Origin: UBA9620 sp965220695
Lineage (GTDB): Bacteria > Acidobacteriota > Vicinamibacteria > Vicinamibacterales > UBA8438
NCBI GenBank assembly: GCA_965220695.1
Contig: OZ244838.1
Span: 2,108,001 to 2,172,000, forward strand
Direction: 5' to 3'
Length of the DNA stretch: 64,000 nt
The notes below the pieces were generated by a model. The model had not been told where the DNA came from. It saw only the letters and a program-made list of their open reading frames with translations, and ran no database searches. The number at the start of each line of letters is the position of its first letter. Positions within the stretch are counted from its first letter, which is position 1. Shown here in pieces: positions 58,932-64,000 of the stretch. The position numbers were made by a program, and so were the translations under genes.

Positions 58932-59358
58932 GGCAATTGTTGCAGGTGTTGTAGACGGTCTCGCCCAGATCGAACACCTGCTGGGCGTCCCGGGCCTCGG
59001 CCGCCGCGAACATCTCCATCGCTGCGTCGTACATCGATTCCGACAATCGGATCCACTGCGTCTGATCGCGGGCGCGGGTCTCCATCATGAGCAGGTTGGC
59101 CGACTCGGCGAGCGCCATGGCTCCGAGCTTGACCGCCAGCCACTCTTCTTCGGTCTCCGGCTCCCAGTGGGTCTCGCCGGTTGCATCGATGACCGTGCCC
59201 ACCGCGTCCCAGAGCAGATCGGCGGCCGGATCGAGCATGTTCGCCATCAGCATTTGCACGTTGGTCTCAGTGCGAAACGGCGGTCCCGCCGGCGCATCGG
59301 CCCCGCACGACGCCGCACACACCGCGGCCACCATCACCATCAAGATCCTCGTTCGCAT
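58873..59358 (-). CDS. Small exported c-type cytochrome 2 (possible lipoprotein)
   Basis: 161 residues. The signal peptide ends in AAVCAASCGAD, so a lipid-modified cysteine is possible. Helical body rich in Met and Ala (LGAMALAESANLLMMETRAR) and a C-terminal CNNCHGLYW heme motif, as in cytochrome 1. ATG 59358 follows GGGAG. Likely periplasmic electron carrier co-transcribed with the PepSY membrane protein, with which it overlaps. Confidence 0.83.
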   Translation of the reverse strand: MRTRILMVMVAAVCAASCGADAPAGPPFRTETNVQMLMANMLDPAADLLWDAVGTVIDATGETHWEPETEEEWLAVKLGAMALAESANLLMMETRARDQTQWIRLSESMYDAAMEMFAAAEARDAQQVFDLGETVYNTCNNCHGLYWVDDADRGRAIRPGS

Positions 59359-59440
59359 CGCGTCTCCCTCGCGCATCCCCGCCGACCGCGCGGCAGTCCG
59401 GGGCTGCGCCTGCGGCGCCGGGACCCTAGCGCGTCGTCTG

Positions 59441-59466
59441 ATTATAGCGACTGCCGCGGGTATAAT
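59441..59466. promoter_or_regulatory. Back-to-back -10 boxes of divergent promoters
   Basis: TATAAT occurs on the minus strand at 59441-59446 (toward cytochrome 2) and on the plus strand at 59461-59466 (toward the cyclase-family gene). No strong -35 boxes accompany them. Confidence 0.4.
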
Positions 59467-59499
59467 GCCCCCGTTCTCCTTTCACAAGATGCAGACACC

Positions 59500-60504
59500 A
59501 TGACGACACCGACGCTGGCATTGCAAACTGCCCTGTGCGGCGCACTCGCGTATACGGCCGTACTCGCCCCGCACGCGCAGCAGGCGGGCTCGACGGCGCC
59601 CCTGGTCAGCGCGGATCAGTACGAGCGGTGGCAGACAGAGCTCTCGAACTGGGGCCGCTGGGGACCGGACGACGAGCTGGGCGCGGCGAACCTGATCACG
59701 CCGCGGAAGCGGGCCGAAGCGGCCGCCCTCGTCACCGAGGGCTTTACGGTGTCGCTGTCCTCGAACGCACAGAAGTACGCGAGCCTCGACAACCCCTGTC
59801 CGATCGAATGGTCGATGCTGCGCGCCACGCGCACCGGCGCCAGCGACCAGCTCGCCTATCCCTGCATCCACGGCCCCGGCACCACCCACCTCGACGCCTT
59901 CGCGCATGTCTTCTTCGACGGCAGGATGTGGAACGGCTACGACGTCGACGACCTGGTGACGATGGAGGGCGGCGCCCTCAGGAACTCCATCATGACCGTG
60001 AAGCACGGTCTGGTGACGCGCGGGGTGCTCTACGACATGCCCCGCCTGAAGGGGGTGCCCTATCTGGAGCCGGGCACCCGCATCACGGTTGGCGATCTCG
60101 AGGCGTGGGAGGCGCAAACCGGCGTGCGGGTGGGGCCGGGCGATGCGTTCCTGATTCGCTGGGGACGCTGGGCGCGGCAGGAGGCGCTCGGCCCGTTCGA
60201 CACCGGGCGCGAGGCGGCCGGTTTGGACAACAACGTCATTCCCTGGCTGAAGGCGCGTGACGTCGCGATTGCCGGCTGGGAGACCCCGGGCTATGCGCCG
60301 CAACCGGACGGCGACCTCTCCCGGGTCGCGCTTCACAACTTCGCCCTGACCATCCTGGGCATCCAGATACTCGACCGCGCCGATTTCCAGGCGCTGGCGA
60401 ACGCCGCGGCGGCCCGCAACCGCTGGGAGTTCATGGTCACCATCGCCCCGCTCCCGATTCCGAACGGCACCGGGTCGCCGGTCAACCCGATCGCCATGTT
60501 CTGA
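59500..60504 (+). CDS. Exported cyclase-family (kynurenine formamidase-like) hydrolase
   Basis: 334 residues with an N-terminal hydrophobic leader (ALCGALAYTAVLAPHAQ). The metal motif of the family is present as HGPGTTHLDAFAHVFFDG; WGRWGPDDELGAANLITP near the start and FLIRWGRWAR later are typical. Members hydrolyse amide or ester bonds in small molecules; the substrate here is unknown, and export would be unusual for kynurenine formamidase itself. ATG 59500 begins the family-like N-terminus; the ribosome site is weak. Convergent with yajQ. Confidence 0.85.
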   Translation: MTTPTLALQTALCGALAYTAVLAPHAQQAGSTAPLVSADQYERWQTELSNWGRWGPDDELGAANLITPRKRAEAAALVTEGFTVSLSSNAQKYASLDNPCPIEWSMLRATRTGASDQLAYPCIHGPGTTHLDAFAHVFFDGRMWNGYDVDDLVTMEGGALRNSIMTVKHGLVTRGVLYDMPRLKGVPYLEPGTRITVGDLEAWEAQTGVRVGPGDAFLIRWGRWARQEALGPFDTGREAAGLDNNVIPWLKARDVAIAGWETPGYAPQPDGDLSRVALHNFALTILGIQILDRADFQALANAAAARNRWEFMVTIAPLPIPNGTGSPVNPIAMF

Positions 60505-60517
60505 CGGCGCTGACCGG

Positions 60518-61000
60518 TCATTCGCGGAAATTGGTGAACTGCAACGGCAGATCGACTTTTTCCTCTTTCAGCAGGACGATGACCTCCTGCAGCACGTCGC
60601 GCTTCTTGCCCGACACCCGGAGTTGCTGCCCCTGAACCGCCACCTGCACCTTCAACTTCGTCTGCTTGACCCTTTTCACCAGCGCCCGCGCCAACTCGGT
60701 CTCGATGCCCTGCCTGACCTTCACCACCTGCCAGGCATCGCTGACGTTCTGCTGCGGCGGCTCGCGTTCGAGGCATCTGACGTTCACCTTCCGGGCCGCG
60801 AGCTTCGCGGTGAGAATGTCGTACATCTGACCGAGCTGAAACTTGTCGGGCGCGCGCATCGTGATCGCGGCGTCGTCGAGTTCGAATCTCGCGTTCTTCC
60901 CCTTGAAGTCGAATCGCGTGTCCACTTCACGGGACGCCTGATTCACGGCGTTCTTCACCTCTTGCATGTTCACTTCCGAAACCACATCGAACGTTGGCAT
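60518..61000 (-). CDS. yajQ: YajQ family nucleotide-binding protein
   Basis: 160 residues, the usual length. MPTFDVVSEVNMQEVKNAV and STRFDF-like TRFDFKGKNARFEL are hallmark YajQ segments, followed by VKVRQGIETELARAL and the C-terminal DLPLQFTNFR. YajQ proteins bind cyclic di-GMP in some bacteria. Stands alone; its stop is 13 bp from that of the cyclase-family gene. Confidence 0.95.
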   Translation of the reverse strand: MPTFDVVSEVNMQEVKNAVNQASREVDTRFDFKGKNARFELDDAAITMRAPDKFQLGQMYDILTAKLAARKVNVRCLEREPPQQNVSDAWQVVKVRQGIETELARALVKRVKQTKLKVQVAVQGQQLRVSGKKRDVLQEVIVLLKEEKVDLPLQFTNFRE

Positions 61001-61112
61001 GTGGGCCAGTCTAGCAGCACCGCCATGACTTGCTCAGTCAGACAGCGGAGGATTGGATCAGCGGCTTTCACCAGCGGCAGAGCTGGAGAGCCTCCGAGTG
61101 CTTTCATGGTTG

Positions 61113-61142
61113 TTTACACATAGTCCGTAAATTCCGTAAACT
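61113..61142 (+). promoter_or_regulatory. Promoter/operator of the toxin-antitoxin operon
   Basis: TTTACA (61113-61118) and TAAACT (61137-61142) could be -35/-10 boxes 18 bp apart. Two direct copies of TCCGTAAA (61124-61131 and 61133-61140) lie between and over them, as expected for autorepression by the antitoxin. Confidence 0.5.
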
Positions 61143-61148
61143 GATGGC

Positions 61149-61481
61149 ATGTCAAGACCACGTTCGCAGGGTCGTGGCGCGAAAGCCACGGACCCGTATC
61201 CCACCCTGCGTGTCGTCACTGCCACGGAAGCGGCGAAGAATTTCGGCGCCATCGTCAATCGTGTGCAGGAGGACCGTGCCCACTATCTCGTCGAACGCAG
61301 TGGAACACCGGTCGCGCAGATCGGTCCCGTGCAAGGTGGAACATGCACCATCGGTGACCTCGTGGAGCTGCTTCGATCTCGGTCCATCCCGCACGCGGGA
61401 GCGGATTACCAGCAGGCCGTCGAGGAAGGCGTCGCCTTCTGCAACCGTGCCGAGGTCCCTGACAATCAATGGGAACGTTGA
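61149..61481 (+). CDS. Phd/YefM-type antitoxin
   Basis: 110 residues. After a basic leader the core TATEAAKNFGAIVNRVQED and HYLVERSGTPVAQIGPV matches the Phd/YefM DNA-binding fold. The acidic C-terminal part would wrap the toxin. It overlaps the PIN-domain gene by 13 bases, the usual order for such pairs. Repeated TCCGTAAA boxes upstream suggest autoregulation. MSRP at 61149 or the in-frame sequence from V22 onward may form the true start. Confidence 0.85.
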   Translation: MSRPRSQGRGAKATDPYPTLRVVTATEAAKNFGAIVNRVQEDRAHYLVERSGTPVAQIGPVQGGTCTIGDLVELLRSRSIPHAGADYQQAVEEGVAFCNRAEVPDNQWER

Positions 61482-61873
61482 TCGATTCAAGCGTCCTGAT
61501 CGCGGCCGATCGGGGGCAGTTGGACATCGAGTCCCTGCTGGACGGCGCCAGCGGGGCGGACGACCCGCTTGGCATCGCCGCAATCACTGCATCGGAGTTG
61601 TTGCACGGTGTGCATCGCCTTGCAGGATTGCGCTTCGCGCAGGCTCAGGCCTTCGTCGACCGATGTCTCGCGATCCTGCCGGTCATGCCGTTCGATCGCC
61701 AGACCGCGCATGTGCATGCCGCGCTGGCCGCCGACCTCGGACGCAAAGGGACGCCGATGTGCGCCCACGACCTGATCATCGCAGCCACCGCCGTCCGGCT
61801 CGGGTATGTCGTTGCCACGCGTGACCGCCGGAGTTTTGCACGCATCGAGGATCTGGCGGTTCAGTACTGGTAG
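61469..61873 (+). CDS. vapC: PIN-domain toxin, VapC-like
   Basis: 134 residues. PIN fold with the acidic residues in MGTLIDSSVLIAADRG (first Asp), ASELLHGV (Glu) and MCAHDLIIAATAVRLGYVV (third Asp), plus TRDRRSFARI near the end. VapC enzymes are Mg-dependent RNases that cleave tRNA or rRNA sites. ATG inside the antitoxin gene (13-base overlap), so the pair is translationally coupled. Intact, so probably functional. Confidence 0.9.
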   Translation: MGTLIDSSVLIAADRGQLDIESLLDGASGADDPLGIAAITASELLHGVHRLAGLRFAQAQAFVDRCLAILPVMPFDRQTAHVHAALAADLGRKGTPMCAHDLIIAATAVRLGYVVATRDRRSFARIEDLAVQYW

Positions 61874-61917
61874 ACGCTGCTCCTTTTTTTTTCGCCCGCC
61901 CGAGGGCTTGAGCATTG

Positions 61918-61972
61918 CCCGCTGCGCCGCGCCATTCTCGGTGCAACGCGGGAATTTACCACGCGCTGACAG
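61918..61972 (+). mobile_element. MITE-like repeat, partial copy 4
   Basis: Only the right half is recognisable: TCTCGGTGCAACGCGGG followed by TTTACCACGCGCTGACAG, matching the right end of the 37.2 kb copy with several changes. The left half is absent. Confidence 0.55.
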
Positions 61973-61982
61973 TCAATTCACA

Positions 61983-62023
61983 TTCCATGAAAAATATAAA
62001 CTGACGAACGTATTATCATGGAA
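61983..62023 (+). promoter_or_regulatory. Inverted repeat spanning the start codon of the DUF4143 gene
   Basis: TTCCATGA (61983-61990) and TCATGGAA (62016-62023) are exact inverse copies with an AT-rich 25-bp centre. The second arm includes the ATG at 62018. Possible operator or translational hairpin. Confidence 0.4.
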
Positions 62024-63196
62024 CACGTGGCGAGTCGGATGATTACCCGCGCGGCCCAGGACCTGGTCACGCGGGCGCTCGCGCGAAGCCCCGTCGTCGC
62101 CGTGGTCGGGCCTCGTCAATGCGGCAAGACCACCCTGGCCCGACAACTGGTGCCAGCCGACTCGCCCAACTACTTCGACCTCGAAGATCCCGTCAGCCTG
62201 GCTCGCCTGGACCAGCCCCGGACGGCGCTCCAGGACCTTGCCGGCACCATCGTCATCGATGAAGTGCAGCACCGGCCGGACCTGTTTCCGATGCTGCGGG
62301 TGCTGGTCGACCGTGACCGGAACCCGGCCCGGTTCCTCGTTCTGGGAAGCGCCGCCCCGACCTTGCTGCGGCAGAGCGCCGAGTCGCTGGCCGGCCGCAT
62401 CGAATATGTCGAGCTCACCGGCTTCCAGGTCGCCGAACTCGGGGCGGCGTGCATGCCGGCGCTTTGGATCCGGGGCGGTTTCCCACGATCGGTGCTGGCC
62501 GCCAGCGATGCCGACAGTCTGGCCTGGCGGAAGTCCTTCATCCAGTCGTTTGTCGAGCGCGACCTGCCGCAGTTCGGCGCCGACCTCGGCGCGCCGGCGT
62601 TACACCGGTTCCTGGCGATGCTCGCGCACTACCACGGCCAGATCATCAACATCGCCGAGTTCGCGGCGGCGCTCGACATCGCCCAGGCGACCGTGCGGCG
62701 CTACCTGGACCTGCTCGAGCATCTCTTTCTGATCCGTCAGTTGCGCCCGTGGCGCGAAAATCTGCGCAAGCGGCAGGTCAAGCGCGCCAAGGTCTACTTC
62801 CGCGACGCCGGCCTGTATCACCATCTGATCGGCGTCGGGACGATGGACGCCTTGCAGACGCACCCGCGAATCGGCGCATCCTGGGAAGGGTTCATTCTCG
62901 AGAAGGTCCTTGTCGAGTCAGCGCCCGATCAGGTCCACTTCTGGGCCACTCACAACGGCGCCGAACTCGACCTGCTGCTGTTGGCCCAGGGCCGGCGGGT
63001 AGGGGTGGAGATCAAGCGCACCGACGCGCCGCGCCGGACACGCTCGATGGCGGTCGCCGTGAACGACCTCAAGCTGGACGCGCTGCGCGTCGTCTATCCG
63101 GGCGAGATGCGATACGTCATCGACAGTCGGATCACCGCCGTGCCGGCCGGCGCGCCGTTTTCGTTGTCCGACGTACACGCTGATGGGCGCGGGTGA
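62018..63196 (+). CDS. AAA ATPase with DUF4143 domain
   Basis: 392 residues. N-terminal AAA module with Walker A VVGPRQCGKTTLARQL, Walker B-like GTIVIDEVQHRPDLF and sensor LGSAAP. A winged-helix-like region (AALDIAQATVRRYLDLLE) and the C-terminal DUF4143 part follow, with a nuclease-like ELDLLL and GVEIKRTDAP core. These proteins are frequent in accessory regions; a role with mobile elements or defence is guessed, not shown. ATG 62018 is used; ATG 62039 is an alternative. It stands between a MITE fragment and a decayed antitoxin gene. Confidence 0.9.
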   Translation: MEHVASRMITRAAQDLVTRALARSPVVAVVGPRQCGKTTLARQLVPADSPNYFDLEDPVSLARLDQPRTALQDLAGTIVIDEVQHRPDLFPMLRVLVDRDRNPARFLVLGSAAPTLLRQSAESLAGRIEYVELTGFQVAELGAACMPALWIRGGFPRSVLAASDADSLAWRKSFIQSFVERDLPQFGADLGAPALHRFLAMLAHYHGQIINIAEFAAALDIAQATVRRYLDLLEHLFLIRQLRPWRENLRKRQVKRAKVYFRDAGLYHHLIGVGTMDALQTHPRIGASWEGFILEKVLVESAPDQVHFWATHNGAELDLLLLAQGRRVGVEIKRTDAPRRTRSMAVAVNDLKLDALRVVYPGEMRYVIDSRITAVPAGAPFSLSDVHADGRG

Positions 63197-63456
63197 TACT
63201 CGTGCACGTCTGGCGTCGCCGAGCAGCTTGGCGGGGCTGACCTGCTCGGGTGCGTGATCCTGTCCGATGCCGACCTGGCCAGAGCCGTCGAATCAGGGTT
63301 CGCCGTGGAGACGATACGGGCGCTCAGGCAACCGGCCTGACAGACCTGGAGGTGAGCGATCTCATCATCAACCTCCGACACCGCGACGCGGCGCGCATCA
63401 CCTTGTCCCGAATCGAGGCGGTCGCGTACGACCCTGGATTGTTCTCTTTCGGATGA
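63197..63456 (+). pseudogene. Frameshifted MbcA/ParS/Xre-like antitoxin remnant
   Basis: Directly after the DUF4143 stop and in the same phase the sequence reads GVAEQLGGADLLGCVILSDA then DLARAVESGFAVETIRALR before a stop at ~63340. The match continues in another phase as GLTDLEVSDLIINLRHRDAA and ITLSRIEAVA up to 63456. The pattern matches the C-terminal toxin-binding domain of MbcA/ParS/Xre antitoxins. The N-terminal part and any RES-type toxin are missing. Confidence 0.5.
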
Positions 63457-63509
63457 TGACGCCGTTCCGGGCGGCGCACAGTTCTCGGTGTCCGAGGGCG
63501 CGGCGTCCG

Positions 63510-63614
63510 TCACGTTGTTGATGCGCCGCCCTTGCCCGCGAGGACGTCACGCACGACCTCGGCCACTTCCCTCTTGCTGCGCTGCAGCAATTCGATTTCG
63601 GATGGTGTCAACAT
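63510..63614 (-). CDS. Possible small ORF after the phosphoribosyltransferase-domain gene
   Basis: 34 residues, MLTPSEIELLQRSKREV and a helical, basic tail ending GGASTT. It overlaps the end of the larger gene in another phase. The first residues look like a genuine helical start, but nothing else supports it. Confidence 0.3.
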   Translation of the reverse strand: MLTPSEIELLQRSKREVAEVVRDVLAGKGGASTT

Positions 63615-64000
63615 CCGGGGAGCGGGCGAGGTACCGAGCTTCCGATTGAGTAAGGCAGTCGAAGGCGTGACCGAACTGGTCCCGCCACCACAACTCAAGG
63701 TCCGATCCGTGCTTTTCTCTGAGCTCATGCAGTTGTTCCGTTGAAGCGTTCAGCTTTGCCGAATAGCGCTTGCCGGTCAAGCCGACGGACCCGATGACCA
63801 TACCCCCCTGGGTCTCGACCCAGCCGCGCAGATTCGCCAGGGTGCCGCCCTGGCCGATGAAGTCGTCCACCATCACGTATTCGCGTCCCGTGGCGACGCC
63901 GCCCGTGAATACGGCCTGCCGGGCGAGGCGGCCGTAGCCGTCCGCACCCGTGTGGGATACGACATTGGACTGCACGACAGTGTCTTCATCTTCCAATCCG
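63547..64000 (-). CDS. Phosphoribosyltransferase-domain protein, C-terminal part (runs off window)
   Basis: At least 149 residues, open to the window edge. YVMVDDFIGQGGTLANLRGW is a PRPP-loop-like phosphoribosyltransferase motif, followed by TGKRYSAKL, a helical segment and WWRDQFGHAFDCLTQSEARY. This C-terminal arrangement recalls phosphoribosyltransferase domains carried by large polyvalent proteins of phages and conjugative elements. The N-terminal part lies outside the window, so the full architecture is unknown. Confidence 0.65.
   Translation of the reverse strand, partial: GLEDEDTVVQSNVVSHTGADGYGRLARQAVFTGGVATGREYVMVDDFIGQGGTLANLRGWVETQGGMVIGSVGLTGKRYSAKLNASTEQLHELREKHGSDLELWWRDQFGHAFDCLTQSEARYLARSPDVDTIRNRIAAAQQEGSGRGRA

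Noticed and set aside
1..64000. CRISPR array, rRNA genes, prophage structural genes
   Set aside because: No regularly spaced repeats, no rRNA signature sequences and no capsid, tail or terminase-like proteins were seen.

Overview
The window is high-GC bacterial DNA that most resembles an Acidobacteriota genome, possibly Vicinamibacteria-like. This is inferred from gene content: a DUF1592/DUF1552/ankyrin operon, a VWFA-related protein, an Oar-like TonB-dependent receptor with an N-terminal regulatory fold, DUF6152 and DUF6644 proteins, and many secreted proteins. There is no rRNA and no CRISPR array. One tRNA gene is present (tRNA-Leu, anticodon TAA).

Region 1 (0-6.7 kb): a secreted three-BON protein faces a three-gene minus-strand operon (DUF1592 cytochrome-type protein, DUF1552 Tat-type protein, ankyrin protein). 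Region 2 (6.9-29.2 kb) is the most distinctive part. It holds five paralogous secreted proteins of about 750-800 residues with histidine/aspartate motifs like those of PHP-type metallohydrolases. They are interleaved with an ArgH-like lyase, a PL26-like rhamnogalacturonan lyase homologue, a lipoprotein joining an alpha/beta hydrolase to a large uncharacterised domain, and a TonB-dependent receptor. I read this as a candidate outer-surface uptake and degradation locus, substrate unknown. Good sigma70-type promoters precede paralog B and the E-D-C operon.

Region 3 (29.3-37.3 kb) is mobile-element territory. An IS1634-family element has a 7-bp target duplication. An IS1380-family element has its right inverted repeat split by an ORF-less group II intron whose ends, domain V and EBS1/IBS1 pairing can all be read. 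Next to it is one copy of a ~165-bp MITE-like repeat. That repeat recurs at 9.5 kb, where it lies in frame inside the signal peptide of paralog B, at 41.7 kb, and as a fragment at 61.9 kb. An AlbA_2/ATPase-type regulator, a DUF1761 protein and the tRNA lie between the insertion sequences.

Region 4 (37.3-53.7 kb) is mostly housekeeping: a DUF255 thioredoxin-like protein, prephenate dehydratase, a YihY-type membrane protein, a leucine-degradation-type operon (methylcrotonyl-CoA carboxylase subunits with an enoyl-CoA hydratase), a ferredoxin, a Tat-exported D-threonine-aldolase-like enzyme, an AttEFGH-like ABC transporter with its lipocalin partner, and a VWFA-related protein. Region 5 (53.8-61 kb) is an envelope redox-type cluster: DUF6152, two DUF6644-type membrane proteins, two small CxxCH cytochromes and a PepSY membrane protein, followed by a cyclase-family hydrolase and YajQ. 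Region 6 (61-64 kb) is accessory: a Phd/VapC-type toxin-antitoxin pair, a DUF4143 ATPase, a frameshifted MbcA/ParS/Xre-like antitoxin remnant, and the end of a phosphoribosyltransferase-domain protein that runs off the window.

Many start codons were moved inward from the longest reading frame to an ATG/GTG with a Shine-Dalgarno sequence and a signal peptide; the evidence fields give the reason in each case.
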